Below the pieces are notes generated by a model. It did no database searches, was not told the origin of the DNA, and worked only from the letters and a program-made list of their open reading frames with translations. The translations under genes were made by a program, and so were the position numbers. From assembly GCF_002855575.1 (NCBI RefSeq), contig NZ_PKRQ01000003.1:496001-560000 (forward strand): 64,000 nt of DNA, written 5' to 3'. Source of the DNA: Tabrizicola sp. TH137. Its GTDB lineage: Bacteria > Pseudomonadota > Alphaproteobacteria > Rhodobacterales > Rhodobacteraceae. Of the stretch, positions 43,968 through 53,802 are shown in pieces (the stretch's first letter is position 1; each line of letters opens with the position of its first letter).

Positions 43968-45146
43968 TCAATCCATCAGGTCGGCAACCGGGATCGGCTC
44001 CGAGATCGTCCATTCATCGACGACACCGGGCTTGCCCGCATTGGTTTCCACGATCAGGTAACGCGCCTGATTCTGATGGTGAAGCTCCGAAGTGAAGGTG
44101 CGCGGCCCGAACAGCGTCGGCTCGCCATTCATCTTCTCCAGCTCCGCCACAACGGCGCTGGTCTCGGTCGTCCCCGCCCGTTCCACGGCCTTGGCCCAGA
44201 CGTCGATCATCACATAGCCCGGATAGACATACTGGGTGGACGGATCGCCCCCGGTCACTTCCTTGTATTTCGCGTTGAAGGCCGTCACCTCGGGGTTCGG
44301 GTCATCGCCATAGATCGACCCCTGCACCGGCACGAAGAAGTTCGACAGGTCCGGCACCGCCGACAGCCAGTAGGACCCGTCCACGCCCGACCCGTTCAGG
44401 ATCATCGAGTTGATCCCCGCTGCGCGGATCTGCTTGATGGCCGAAACCGCACCCGGCATCATCGTGCAGAGCATGATGGCATCGGGTTCCTCGGGCAGCG
44501 ACTTGATCCGGGTGATCTGCGCGGCGATCGAGGCATCCTCGTTCAGGAAGGTATCCTCGCCTACCAGCTTGGCATCCGCCAGCTTCGGCAGCATGTAGTC
44601 AAAGCCGTCGCAGATGCCCTTGTTGTATTCGGTCCAGGTGTCCAGCAGGCGGTAATAGGTCCGCGCGCCCTTCTTGTTATAGGACCATTCCGCCATGGTC
44701 GCGCCCTGCACCGCCGCCAGGACCGAGGCCGAGAAGGAGTTCGGCCCCACGCCCTGAATGCCGGCCTTGATCGATTCCGCGCAGAGGAAGAACGAGATCA
44801 GGCCCGAGCTTTCCGCCGCCAGCGCCGCCGGCGCGCCGAAGTCATAGTCGCAGGACACGACCACCATGTCGGCGCCCTGGTCGATGACCGAAAGCCCCGC
44901 CTTGGCGCCTTCGGCCCGGTCGGTCTTGGTATCGGCATTGACCACCTCGATCTGCTTGCCCAGCAGGCCGCCCGCTTCGTTGATCTCGCTGATGCGGATC
45001 ATCGCGGCATCCTGCGCGGGCTTGTCATAGGCCTGCATGAACCCCGTCTCGGCGGTGGCAAAGCCGACGATGATGCGCTCGTCATCCGCAAAGGCCGCGG
45101 TGGCAAGGCAGGTGGTTGCAGCCAGGATCGCTGTCAGTCTTTTCAT
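43968..45146 (-). CDS. ABC transporter periplasmic substrate-binding protein (Leu/Ile/Val-amide type)
   Basis: 392 residues from ATG 45146; signal MKRLTAILAATTCLATAAFA. Type I periplasmic-binding fold (family of LivJ, AmiC, UrtA): IIVGFATAETGFMQAYDKPAQDAAMI, ISEINEAGGLLGKQIEVVNADTKTDRAEGAKAG at the first lobe, ADMVVVSCDYDFGAPAALAAESSG at the second. It is the last gene of a hyuBA-livGFHMJ operon, so the ligand is likely a hydantoin, 5-oxoproline or related amide rather than leucine. The ATG overlaps the stop of the permease gene by four bases. Confidence 0.9.
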   Translation of the reverse strand: MKRLTAILAATTCLATAAFADDERIIVGFATAETGFMQAYDKPAQDAAMIRISEINEAGGLLGKQIEVVNADTKTDRAEGAKAGLSVIDQGADMVVVSCDYDFGAPAALAAESSGLISFFLCAESIKAGIQGVGPNSFSASVLAAVQGATMAEWSYNKKGARTYYRLLDTWTEYNKGICDGFDYMLPKLADAKLVGEDTFLNEDASIAAQITRIKSLPEEPDAIMLCTMMPGAVSAIKQIRAAGINSMILNGSGVDGSYWLSAVPDLSNFFVPVQGSIYGDDPNPEVTAFNAKYKEVTGGDPSTQYVYPGYVMIDVWAKAVERAGTTETSAVVAELEKMNGEPTLFGPRTFTSELHHQNQARYLIVETNAGKPGVVDEWTISEPIPVADLMD

Positions 45147-46234
45147 GTTTGGTCTCCCGTTGGTTGACTTCTGTTGTCTGGTCCGGGTGCGCCCGGTTTC
45201 GCGAACCGGGGCAGCCGCCCGGTCCATTCGCTGTTGCCCATGATCCCGGCAGGCCGGAACATGAGGATCAGGATCATCACGACGCCAAGCGCGATCTCCT
45301 GCACCCCGCCCGGCAGGGCGAAGCTGCTCTCGCCGATGGCGACGCCCGCCTCCAGCCAGCGCAGGATCTGGATCAGGCTGGACAGGATCAGAACGCCGAT
45401 CACCGCGCCCGACAGGCTCCCCATCCCGCCGACGACAAGCATGGACAGCGTGGTGAAGGTCAGGCCGAGGTAGAAGGTGTCGGGCGTGACAAGGCCGATG
45501 GAATGGGCATAAAGCGCACCCCCCGCACCCATGATGGCCCCCGACAGGACAAAGGCCACCAGCCGGACGCGGGGAATGTCCACGCCGCTGGCCGCCGCCG
45601 CAGTGGGTTCATCCCGTGCCGCCCGCAGCGCCAGCCCGTGACGGCTGATCGAAAAGGCCCAGGCCGCAAAGACCGACAGCACCGCCGCCACCAGATAGGG
45701 CCAGACCGTCCGCACGATCGGAATGCCCACAACCGACGAGGTCGCCGCCGTCACGCTGTCCCAGTTCGAATAGATCGAATTCACCATGGCCAGCATGGCG
45801 AAAGTGGCGATCGAGGCCGCGATCCCCGACAGCCGCATCAACACCGCGCCAAAGACCAGCGCCCAGAAGGCCGCAAAGCCCGCTCCCGCAATGGCCGCCG
45901 CCCAGAAGGGGATCTCCATCTGCATCAGCCAGTCGGGCAGGCCCGGCATGGCGCTCGACTTCATCATCGGCTTGATCGTCGTCCAGGCCGCGACATAGCC
46001 GCCAAGACAGGCAAAGGCGACGTGACCGAAGGAGATCACGCCCGAATTGCCGATGAAGGTATACAGCCCCACGACAAAGATCACCTGAAGGAAGATGTCG
46101 ATCACGGTCTGGTTGAACGGGCGCGACCCGGCGGCCCAGGCCGCAAGGGCAAAGATCACCAGCAGCACCGACAGCAGCACGGGCGTCACGATGGTGCGGC
46201 GGGCCACAGAGGCGGTCGAGGGACGACGGGCCAT
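45143..46234 (-). CDS. Branched-chain amino acid-type ABC permease (LivM-like)
   Basis: 363 residues, ATG 46234 overlapping the previous stop. About ten helices; the EAA-like cytosolic segment reads AARDEPTAAAASGVDIPRVRLVAFVLSGAIMGAGGALY with the LivM signature GNSGVISFGHVAFACLGGY earlier. It pairs with the LivH-like protein encoded just upstream. Confidence 0.92.
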   Translation of the reverse strand: MARRPSTASVARRTIVTPVLLSVLLVIFALAAWAAGSRPFNQTVIDIFLQVIFVVGLYTFIGNSGVISFGHVAFACLGGYVAAWTTIKPMMKSSAMPGLPDWLMQMEIPFWAAAIAGAGFAAFWALVFGAVLMRLSGIAASIATFAMLAMVNSIYSNWDSVTAATSSVVGIPIVRTVWPYLVAAVLSVFAAWAFSISRHGLALRAARDEPTAAAASGVDIPRVRLVAFVLSGAIMGAGGALYAHSIGLVTPDTFYLGLTFTTLSMLVVGGMGSLSGAVIGVLILSSLIQILRWLEAGVAIGESSFALPGGVQEIALGVVMILILMFRPAGIMGNSEWTGRLPRFAKPGAPGPDNRSQPTGDQT

Positions 46235-47148
46235 CACACACGCTCCTTCGTGCCACGGGCCGACAACAGGCCCTGCGGCCGGAAGATCAGCACCAGGATC
46301 ACCGCGCCATAGACAAAGGCATCGCGGAAGGCGCGGGCATCAGGCGGCAGGATCACCTGCATCACCGTTGCGATGGCCCCCAGCGCAAAACCCGCGATCA
46401 CCGCCCCCGCAAGGCTGCCCATGCCGCCGATCACCGTGGCGATGAAGGCCATCAGCATCACCGATGCCCCCATCATGATATTGGCCGTCCCGGTCTGCGA
46501 CCCGAGGATCAGCGCAATCGCCGCCGCCAGCGCCCCCGACAGCGCAAAGGCCCCCATGATCACCCGGTTCGCCCGCACGCCCAGCATCCGCGCCATGGTG
46601 AAATTCTCCGCCGCCGCGCGCATCTCCAGACCAAAGCGCGTCCGCCGCAGAAAGGCCGTCAGCCCGATCAGCACGGTGATGGTCACGAGGATGGTGATCA
46701 GTTGCAAAAGCGGCAGCCGCGCGCCCAGGATCTCGACCGGCTGGCTCAGTTCCGGCAAAAGAGAGATGCTCTTCGGCCGGCTGGAAAACAGCATCAGCAG
46801 GAAGTAGCGGATCACAAAGCCCAGCGCGAAAGAGGCAATCATCATCGTCGCCGGGTTCGCCCGGCGAAAACGGCGGAAGACCACCACCTCCGACAGCACC
46901 GACAGCCCCGCGCCCACAGCCAGCGCGAAGGGGATCAGCAGATACCAGGGCAGATTGCCCGCAAAGATGATGGCCACCGCATCGACCGACGGCCAGAGAA
47001 GGGCAAAGACGCAGAAGGCGATCACATCGCCATGGGCAAAGTTCACCAGCCGCATCACCCCGAAAATCAACGCGATGCCCAGCGCCCCCAGCGCATAAAG
47101 CGATCCCAGCGACAGCGCATCAAAGACGACCTGCATCAACCCACCCAT
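46234..47148 (-). CDS. Branched-chain amino acid-type ABC permease (LivH-like)
   Basis: 304 residues, ATG 47148 (a TTG codon one position earlier is not needed); overlaps the LivF-like stop in TGATG form. LivH signatures: ALGALGIALIFGVMRLVNFAHGDV, and the loop FTMARMLGVRANRVIMGAFALSGALAAAIA. Forms the membrane channel with the LivM-like protein. Confidence 0.92.
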   Translation of the reverse strand: MGGLMQVVFDALSLGSLYALGALGIALIFGVMRLVNFAHGDVIAFCVFALLWPSVDAVAIIFAGNLPWYLLIPFALAVGAGLSVLSEVVVFRRFRRANPATMMIASFALGFVIRYFLLMLFSSRPKSISLLPELSQPVEILGARLPLLQLITILVTITVLIGLTAFLRRTRFGLEMRAAAENFTMARMLGVRANRVIMGAFALSGALAAAIALILGSQTGTANIMMGASVMLMAFIATVIGGMGSLAGAVIAGFALGAIATVMQVILPPDARAFRDAFVYGAVILVLIFRPQGLLSARGTKERV

Positions 47149-47882
47149 CAATGATCCCCGTATCCGAAATAGGCGGCCTGCATCGCCTCGCTCTGCCCCA
47201 GGGCGCGCGCGTCGCCGTCCAGCACGATCTCGCCACCGCGCATCAGCATCATGCGCCCGCCCGCCATCATGGCGCGGGTGGAGGATTGCTCCACGATCAG
47301 CAGGGTCAGCTTCCGCTCCGCCCGCAGCGCGATCAGGCGTTCATAGACCTGATCGGTGATGTTCGGCGCAAGGCCGAGGCTCGGTTCGTCGATGGCCACA
47401 AGGCGCGGTGTCGTCATCAGCGCACGCCCGATCACCAGCATCTGCTGCTGGCCGCCCGACAAAAGACCCGCCTGCGCATGGCGGCGGTCCTTCAGGATCG
47501 GGAAGGTGGCATAGACTGCCTCAAGCTCGCTCGCCGCCCGCGCGCGCCAGCCACGACTGCCCGCATGCATCCCGGTGCCGACCATCAGGTTTTCCTCGAT
47601 GGTCAGGGACCCGAACACATCCCGCCCCTCCGGGACCATCGACAATCCCAGCCGGGCGATATCCTCCGGCGCCTGTCCGGTGATGTCATGATCGGCGAAA
47701 TCCACGCGCCCCCCCGCCGGAGGCGTAACCCCCGCGATGGCCCGCAGAAGCGAGGATTTCCCCGCCCCGTTCGGCCCGGTGATGAACAGCATCTCGCCTT
47801 CCGCCAGCGTGAAGGTCACCCCCCGCACCGCCGTCAGCCGCCCATAACGGACCGAGATGTTGGACAGCGACAGCAGGCTCAT
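47148..47882 (-). CDS. ABC transporter ATPase (LivF-like)
   Basis: 244 residues starting MSLLSLSNISVRYGRL at 47882, sharing ATGA with the LivG-like stop. Walker A GPNGAGKSS, signature LSGGQQQMLVIGRA, Walker B LVAIDEPSLGLAP and the LivF block GLSMVPEGRDVF. The open frame continues upstream over livG without relevance. Confidence 0.93.
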   Translation of the reverse strand: MSLLSLSNISVRYGRLTAVRGVTFTLAEGEMLFITGPNGAGKSSLLRAIAGVTPPAGGRVDFADHDITGQAPEDIARLGLSMVPEGRDVFGSLTIEENLMVGTGMHAGSRGWRARAASELEAVYATFPILKDRRHAQAGLLSGGQQQMLVIGRALMTTPRLVAIDEPSLGLAPNITDQVYERLIALRAERKLTLLIVEQSSTRAMMAGGRMMLMRGGEIVLDGDARALGQSEAMQAAYFGYGDH

Positions 47883-48643
47883 GCCTCCACCTCCAGCCCG
47901 GCTTCCAGAACGGGCAAATCGGTCTCGGCGGCGGTGCCCATATAGGCATGGCGCACCTTCTCGCTGGCACGGATGGCGGCGGGCGGGCCGGTCTCGATGG
48001 TCGCGCCGGAGTCGAGCACGACGATATGGTCGCACAGGCCCAGCACGAGGCCGACATTATGCTCGATCAGCAGGACGCCACAGCCCATCTCGCCCGCGAT
48101 ACGGCGGATCAGGGCCGAAAGGTCCTGCGCCTCCGCCGCGCTCATCCCGGCGGCGGGCTCATCCAGCAAAAGGAACTTCGGCCGCCCCATCAGCGCCCGG
48201 CCGATGGCGACGCGGCGCTCGTCGGTATAGGGCAGCGTCCCTGCGATGCGATCCGCCAGCGGCGCGATGCCCACCCAGTCAAGCATCGCCTCCGCCTCGG
48301 CCAGCGCGGCGGCGCGGCTCTGGCCCAACCCCACGCCGGTCACTTCCAGATTGTCGATCACCGCCAGATCGCGGAACAGCCGCCCGCCCTGAAAGGTGCG
48401 GGCGATCCCCCGCCGACGCACCTCATGCGGCTTCAGCCCCGAAAGCGGCTGCCCGTCCAGCCGGACAGCCCCCTCCGTCGCCGCCTGAAACCCGGTCAGC
48501 ACATTGACAAGCGTGGTCTTTCCCGCCCCGTTCGGGCCGATCAGCCCGACGATCTGCCCGGAGGCAACGGAAAGGTCCACATCGGACAGCGCCTTCAGCC
48601 CTGCAAAGGCGACCGAAACCTTGTCGGCGCGCAGATCGCTCAT
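47879..48643 (-). CDS. ABC transporter ATPase (LivG-like)
   Basis: 254 residues. Walker A GPNGAGKTT, family block GIARTFQGGRLFRDLAVIDNLEV, and Walker B FLLLDEPAAGMSAAEA; the signature region reads TLPYTDERRVAIGRAL instead of LSGGQ, as is common in LivG-type ATPases. It begins at 48643, where its ATG overlaps the stop of the hydantoinase A gene, tying importer and enzyme into one unit. Confidence 0.93.
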   Translation of the reverse strand: MSDLRADKVSVAFAGLKALSDVDLSVASGQIVGLIGPNGAGKTTLVNVLTGFQAATEGAVRLDGQPLSGLKPHEVRRRGIARTFQGGRLFRDLAVIDNLEVTGVGLGQSRAAALAEAEAMLDWVGIAPLADRIAGTLPYTDERRVAIGRALMGRPKFLLLDEPAAGMSAAEAQDLSALIRRIAGEMGCGVLLIEHNVGLVLGLCDHIVVLDSGATIETGPPAAIRASEKVRHAYMGTAAETDLPVLEAGLEVEA

Positions 48644-50730
48644 GTCGCTCCTTTCCTGTCACGGGTGATGAGGTAGGACCCGCTGGCATCCAGCCGCGCG
48701 GTCCAGCCCGGTTCGACGACGATGGTGGTGGTGACTTCCTCGATCACCGCAGGGCCCTTGACCCTGGCCCCTGCGCCCAGCGGCGTGCCGTCATAGATCG
48801 GGGTCCTTATGCGCTTGCCATCGGCCGAAAAGACCGCCTCGCGATGCCCCTTCAGGGCTTTCGGCGCCGTCAGGCCCTTGCCGATGCTCATGCGCTCGGG
48901 CTTGTCCACCACGCCGTAAAGCGTGCTTTCGATATTCACCACCTCGACGGTCGAGGCAGGCTCGGCATAGGTGTAAAGCTCCTTGTGCCGGCGATGGAAC
49001 GCCTCCTTCACCTTGCCGATGGATCGGGCATCCACCTTGAAGGTGCCGATCTCCACTGTGCATTCATGCACCTGCCCGACATAGCGCATGTCGAGGCTGC
49101 GCTTGACGACAATGTCCTTAGCCTTGAACCCGTCAGCCTTCAGATGCCCGATGCCCTGCGCCTCGATCTGGCCGAACAGCTCGTCGATCCGGGCATAGGC
49201 CGCGTCATTGTCCAGCCGCAGGGGCGCGGTGGCCATGTAGTTGTATTTCACATCGCTGATGATCTGCCCAAAGGCGCAAAGGCCCGAAGCCAGCTTCGGC
49301 AGAACGATGGTATCAATCCCGATCGCATCGGCCAGCGCCGTGATATGCGCCGCCGTCGCCCCGCCCGCGCCGACCAGCACGAAGTCGCGCGGGTCATAGC
49401 CGCGTTCCACCGTCACGCGGCGGATGCCGTTGACCATGTTCGCGTTGACGATGGTGAACATGCCATAGGCGGCACGCTCCACACTCATCTTCAGGGGTTC
49501 AGCCAGCTTGGTCCGGATCGCGTCATGGGCCTTCTGATGGTCTAGCGGCAACCGCCCGCCCACCAGCCCGTCAGGGTTCAGATAGCCCAGCACGAGGTTC
49601 GCATCCGAAACAGTCGGCAGCGTGCCGCCCTGCCCATAGCAGGCCGGGCCGGGGTCCGACCCCGCCGATTGCGGCCCCATCTGCATCAGGCCCATCTCGT
49701 CGATCCAGCCGATGGACCCGCCCCCCGCGCCCAGCGTCTCCACCTGGATCATCGGCACGCCGATGCGATAGCGCAGGAAGTCGATGTTCTTGTTGATATT
49801 GGTGCTGCCGTCCTTGGTCAGCGTGATGTCGAAAGATGTCCCGCCCATATCGACGGTGATCACATCCGTCTTGCCGAAGGGCGCGCAGACATATTGCCCG
49901 GCCGCCGGGGCCGAGGCTGGCCCCGAATTGATGGCATAGACCGACCGGTCCGTCATCGCCTGCCCGATGGCCAGCCCGCCGTTCGACTGGTAATAGCGCA
50001 CTGGCTGCCTGGCGCCGAGGCTGCGGAAATAGCTGTCCACCGCCTCCACATAACGCTTCATGATCGGGGCGAGATAGGCGTTCACCACGGCGGTCGAAGT
50101 GCGGGTATATTCCCGCACCTGCGGGTAAAGCTCGCTCCCCACCGTCAGGATGACGCCGGGCATCATCTCGCGCACGATCTCGGCCGCGCGGGCCTCATGC
50201 CCCGGATGCAGCACCGACCAGACAAAGCTGATCGCCACCGTCTCCACCCCTTCCGCAAGGAACAGAGCGCAGGCCGCGCGCACATCCTCCTCGTTCAGCG
50301 CGACGCGCACCTCGCCGGTGGACAGGACCCTTTCCCGCACCCCGCGCCGCAGATAGCGCGGCACCAGCATCGTGGCCGGCGGATAGTCGGCATCATAGCG
50401 ATAGCCGTCCTCCTTGTGGCCAAGGCGGATCTCAAGGCTGTCCTCATGCCCTGCCGTGCAGATCAGGCCGGTCTTGGCCCCCTTGTGGGTGATCAGCGCA
50501 TTCAGCCCCACCGTCGTCCCGTTGATGCAGAGATCGCAGTTCGACACGATCCGCTCCGCCGACACGCCAAGATCGTCAACCATCAGTTGCAACCCGTTGC
50601 GGATCGCCAGCGTCGGGTCCTGCGGGGTGGACAAAGCCTTGTAAAGCCGGACCTGCCCAGTCCTGTCCGCCAGCACGAAGTCGGTGAAGGTGCCGCCCGC
50701 GTCGATGCCCAGTCTGTATTCGGATTTCAT
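48640..50730 (-). CDS. Hydantoinase/oxoprolinase A subunit (HyuA-like)
   Basis: 696 residues. Starts MKSEYRLGIDAGGTFTDFVLADRTG, the ATP-binding loop of the hydantoinase A/5-oxoprolinase N-terminal domain. The nucleotide-binding fold of this superfamily continues through GGLAIGQAM, VDMGGTSFDITL (second phosphate loop), LGAGGGSIGWIDEMGL, GSDPGPACYGQGG and GAGGATAAHITALADAIGID. It forms a complex with HyuB and hydrolyses ATP while opening the ring of hydantoin, N-methylhydantoin or 5-oxoproline, or carboxylates acetone-like substrates in relatives. ATG 50730; 11 bases from hyuB. Confidence 0.92.
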   Translation of the reverse strand: MKSEYRLGIDAGGTFTDFVLADRTGQVRLYKALSTPQDPTLAIRNGLQLMVDDLGVSAERIVSNCDLCINGTTVGLNALITHKGAKTGLICTAGHEDSLEIRLGHKEDGYRYDADYPPATMLVPRYLRRGVRERVLSTGEVRVALNEEDVRAACALFLAEGVETVAISFVWSVLHPGHEARAAEIVREMMPGVILTVGSELYPQVREYTRTSTAVVNAYLAPIMKRYVEAVDSYFRSLGARQPVRYYQSNGGLAIGQAMTDRSVYAINSGPASAPAAGQYVCAPFGKTDVITVDMGGTSFDITLTKDGSTNINKNIDFLRYRIGVPMIQVETLGAGGGSIGWIDEMGLMQMGPQSAGSDPGPACYGQGGTLPTVSDANLVLGYLNPDGLVGGRLPLDHQKAHDAIRTKLAEPLKMSVERAAYGMFTIVNANMVNGIRRVTVERGYDPRDFVLVGAGGATAAHITALADAIGIDTIVLPKLASGLCAFGQIISDVKYNYMATAPLRLDNDAAYARIDELFGQIEAQGIGHLKADGFKAKDIVVKRSLDMRYVGQVHECTVEIGTFKVDARSIGKVKEAFHRRHKELYTYAEPASTVEVVNIESTLYGVVDKPERMSIGKGLTAPKALKGHREAVFSADGKRIRTPIYDGTPLGAGARVKGPAVIEEVTTTIVVEPGWTARLDASGSYLITRDRKGAT

Positions 50731-50741
50731 TGCGCGCCCCC

Positions 50742-52526
50742 TTACTTCGCCGCCACGGCGCGACGGGTCGCGCGCAGGGCTTCGGTTGCCGCCATGTCCA
50801 CCTGTAGGCTGGCCGGATCGCTGATGATGACGCCGTAATCCTCCTTCGCGCCCTGTATGGAAACGAGCCCGTTCTTCACGTCCCAGACGACCTTCTCGAC
50901 CGCCCGCTCCATCGGGCTGCCATAGCCGCCACCGCCGGGGTTCATGTTGGTGATCCGGTCGCCGGGCTTGATGACCTTGATGACATTCTCGCGGATGGTT
51001 TCCGACCGGTCCCCCTCGACCAGTTCCAGCCGCCCGACCTTGGTATCGATCATCGTGCTGGCCGCGCCCGCCGCGCCAACGGCAGGGATGCGGCGACCTT
51101 CGCCAAAGGTGATGAAGGTCATGTCATCGTTCAGCGGCTCCACCTCCCAGGCGGTGCCGCTGCCGCCGCGGAACTTGCCCGCCCCGCCGCTGTCGGTCAT
51201 CAGAGAATAGCGGTGGATGATGATCGGATAGCTGTATTCCAGCAGTTCGACATCACCACTCGTCAGCGCGCCGAAACAGCATTCCGGCCCGCAGGCATGC
51301 CAGCCATCCTGGCTGGGCGTGGCCCCTGCCCCGCTGATGATGGTGGCCAGCACCATCGTCACATATTCCTCATCGTGGCGCTTGTCCCAACCCGCGATGT
51401 TCAACCCGTTCGCATGGCCCCAGCTTGCCGAAACCTTCGACGGCACCGCCTTCTCGAAGGCCAGCCGCACCGCATCGGTCAGCGTCTCCATCGGCGTGGT
51501 GGTGCAATTCATGTGCGGCGCGGGTTCTGCGGCGTTGCAGATCGTGCCCTTGGGGCCGAAATCCACGCTGACGCAGCGATAAAGCCCTTCGTTATAGGGG
51601 GGCGGCAACTGGGCGAACATCATCAGGCCCAGATAGACGCCGGAATGGCTGTTCCCCTCATAGCTGTTGATGAAATAGGGGATCTGCGGGGGCGACGAGA
51701 TGGCGATATGGCAACTGTCGCCCGTGATCGTCACCGTCGCCTTGATCTCGAAATCGCCATAACCGTGGCCCGCATCCTCAAGGATCGCAGCCCCTTCATA
51801 GGTGCCATCCGGCACCGCCGCGATCAGCCCGCGCATCTGGCGTTCGGCCATGTCGAGAAGCGTCTCGATGCAGGCATCGACCTGCGCCTCGCCATATTTC
51901 TCCAGCATCGCCAGCAGCGCCCGCTCGCCCACCTGGCAGGCCCCGATCAGCGCGTTGAAATCGCCCTCCTGATCGCGGCGGGCGCGCATGTTCGTCAGGA
52001 TGAAGTTCAGCACATCCTTGCGCGGCTGCCCCCTGTCCCAGACCTTCACCGGCGGGATGCGCAGGCATTCGGCATAGATTTCCTTGGCATTCGGGTTGTA
52101 ACCCGCCGGAACCGGGCCGCCCACATCGGTCAGATGGCCCTTGCAGACCGTCCAGTATTTCAGCTTCCCGCGCCAGAAGACCGGCTTGTAGAAACAGGTG
52201 TCGATGGCATGCGATCCGCCCCAGGCCGGATCATTGTGGATGATCAGGTCGCCTTCATGGATGTCGCCCTCGAAATACTTCGCCACCACCTTCATCGCCG
52301 GGATCAGGCTGCCCAGATGGATCGGGATATCCTGCCCCTGCAAGATCATCTCGGGCCGATGGTTGAACAGCGCCGTGGAATAGTCATGCGCCAGGTTGAA
52401 CACGCTCGACCGCGCGGTCTTCTCCAGCGACAGCGTCATCTCGCGCTGCGTCGTCTCCAGGATGCCCCGCACCACCGACAGGGTGATGGGATCGACCTCC
52501 ACCTTCTTTCTTGCCGCCTTCGCCAT
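50742..52526 (-). CDS. Hydantoinase/oxoprolinase B subunit (HyuB-like)
   Basis: 594 residues from ATG 52526 (MAKAARKKVEVDPITLSVV) with GGAGGG seven bases upstream. HyuB motifs: LSVVRGILETTQREMTLSLEKTARSS in pieces, FNHRPEMILQGQDIPIHLG, IIHNDPAWGGSHAIDTCFYKPVF in pieces, GGAGKFRGGSGTAWEV and NMNPGGGGYGSPMERAVEKV. The His and Asp cluster of HxNDP, which binds metal in this family, is intact (HNDPAWGGSH). First gene of the operon; divergent from the AraC regulator across 245 bases. Confidence 0.92.
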   Translation of the reverse strand: MAKAARKKVEVDPITLSVVRGILETTQREMTLSLEKTARSSVFNLAHDYSTALFNHRPEMILQGQDIPIHLGSLIPAMKVVAKYFEGDIHEGDLIIHNDPAWGGSHAIDTCFYKPVFWRGKLKYWTVCKGHLTDVGGPVPAGYNPNAKEIYAECLRIPPVKVWDRGQPRKDVLNFILTNMRARRDQEGDFNALIGACQVGERALLAMLEKYGEAQVDACIETLLDMAERQMRGLIAAVPDGTYEGAAILEDAGHGYGDFEIKATVTITGDSCHIAISSPPQIPYFINSYEGNSHSGVYLGLMMFAQLPPPYNEGLYRCVSVDFGPKGTICNAAEPAPHMNCTTTPMETLTDAVRLAFEKAVPSKVSASWGHANGLNIAGWDKRHDEEYVTMVLATIISGAGATPSQDGWHACGPECCFGALTSGDVELLEYSYPIIIHRYSLMTDSGGAGKFRGGSGTAWEVEPLNDDMTFITFGEGRRIPAVGAAGAASTMIDTKVGRLELVEGDRSETIRENVIKVIKPGDRITNMNPGGGGYGSPMERAVEKVVWDVKNGLVSIQGAKEDYGVIISDPASLQVDMAATEALRATRRAVAAK

Positions 52527-52771
52527 CACGAAACCCTCCGATAAGGGCCGCGCAAAAGGGTCGCGGTCGGGCCAACGGCCCGGTTCCATGCCAAATCCAC
52601 CCTGTCGCGCGGCGTCTGTTGCGCCCTTGATCGGACAAGGCTAGCGGTCCTGCGCCGGGCAGGTCTTTGCACCCAATGCACCGCCTTTTGCGTTTCCGTG
52701 CTGTCCCCCCGCCGCGCGGCTTGCCCGACTCGGCCACCCGTGGCCAGATGACCGCAACAGGGGGCCGGCCG

Positions 52772-53734
52772 ATGAAAAGCACCATCACCACGCAGGGCAT
52801 CAATGTCGGCGCGCGCAGCCGCCACTGGCACGAAACCATCGCGCAGGCCTATTTCCCCCTCGACCTCACCTTCGCCCGCCCCGAAGCCTTCGACGGCGAA
52901 TTGACAAGCTGGCATCTGGGCGAGGTGTCGCTCTCCCGCCTCACCTCCGACCCCCTGCTCTACCGCCGCCTGCCGAAGCATTTCCGCGAACCGGGGCCAG
53001 AGGAGTTTCTCGTCACCCTGCCCATCCGCTCCGAGGTGCGCTTCGCCCAGGGCGGCAAGGAGGTGCGCGCCAATCCCGGTGCCTTCTTTATCGAACGCAG
53101 CCACGACCCCTATGAGTTCAGCCATGCCGAACCGGCCGATCTCTGGGTGATGAAACTGTCCAAGGCCATGCTGGGCGGCCGCATCCGCGCGCCCGACCGA
53201 TTTTGCAGCCTGCAATTCGATGCGACGAACGGTGCCAACGGGCTCTTCGTCGATATGGTCCACCTGATCCCGCAACGCTATGACGCTATGACCGAGGAAA
53301 CCCGCGCCATCGTCGGGCGGCAATTGGTGGACCTTCTGGCGCTGGCCATCCAGTCGGATGAACGTGTCCTGACCTCCGGCCTCTCCACCGTCCGCGCCGC
53401 GCATCTCGCGCGGATCGAAACCTTCGTGCGCCGCCATATCGACGACCCCGATCTCGGCCCCGAAACCGTCGCCGCAGGCTGCGGCATCTCGCTGCGCTAC
53501 CTGCACGAACTCCTGCGCGACACCAACCAGACGCTGGGCCAGTGGATCCGCGACACCCGCCTTCAGGCCGCGATGGAGGATCTGAAGAACCCCGCCGACC
53601 GCCGCGCCATCGGCGAGATCGCCTATGCCCGCGGCTTCACCGATCAGGCCCAGTTCAGCCGCGCCTTCCGCGCCCGCTTCGGCGTCTCGCCGAAAGAGGC
53701 GCGCCATGGCTCGGGGGCAGCCTCCACGCCGTGA
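52772..53734 (+). CDS. AraC-family regulator of the hydantoinase operon (inferred target)
   Basis: 320 residues from ATG 52772 (MKSTITTQGINVGARSRHW). An N-terminal AraC-binding-like (cupin-type) domain with FLVTLPIRSEVRFAQGGKEV, and a C-terminal pair of helix-turn-helices: LGPETVAAGCGISLRYLHELLRDTN and EIAYARGFTDQAQFSRAFRARFGVSPKEAR. The AraC-binding-2/FeaR-like layout fits. Divergent from hyuB and convergent with pxpC, so it may control both clusters; inducer unknown. Confidence 0.9.
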   Translation: MKSTITTQGINVGARSRHWHETIAQAYFPLDLTFARPEAFDGELTSWHLGEVSLSRLTSDPLLYRRLPKHFREPGPEEFLVTLPIRSEVRFAQGGKEVRANPGAFFIERSHDPYEFSHAEPADLWVMKLSKAMLGGRIRAPDRFCSLQFDATNGANGLFVDMVHLIPQRYDAMTEETRAIVGRQLVDLLALAIQSDERVLTSGLSTVRAAHLARIETFVRRHIDDPDLGPETVAAGCGISLRYLHELLRDTNQTLGQWIRDTRLQAAMEDLKNPADRRAIGEIAYARGFTDQAQFSRAFRARFGVSPKEARHGSGAASTP

Positions 53735-53802
53735 CGGGCGGCCCGGTGCGGTCAACCCCGCCCGAGGCACCTCCGTAACAGCGGGATTGGCCCCCCCTGC
53801 CA

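Noticed and set aside
48640-50730. Acetone carboxylase beta subunit
   Set aside because: The protein shares the fold, but the partner hyuB gene and the importer context fit hydantoinase/oxoprolinase better, and no gamma subunit gene is present.
53736-53763. GGGCGG/CCGCCC stem between the AraC and pxpC stops
   Set aside because: The stem has only six bases, a long loop and no T-tract, so it is not listed as a terminator.
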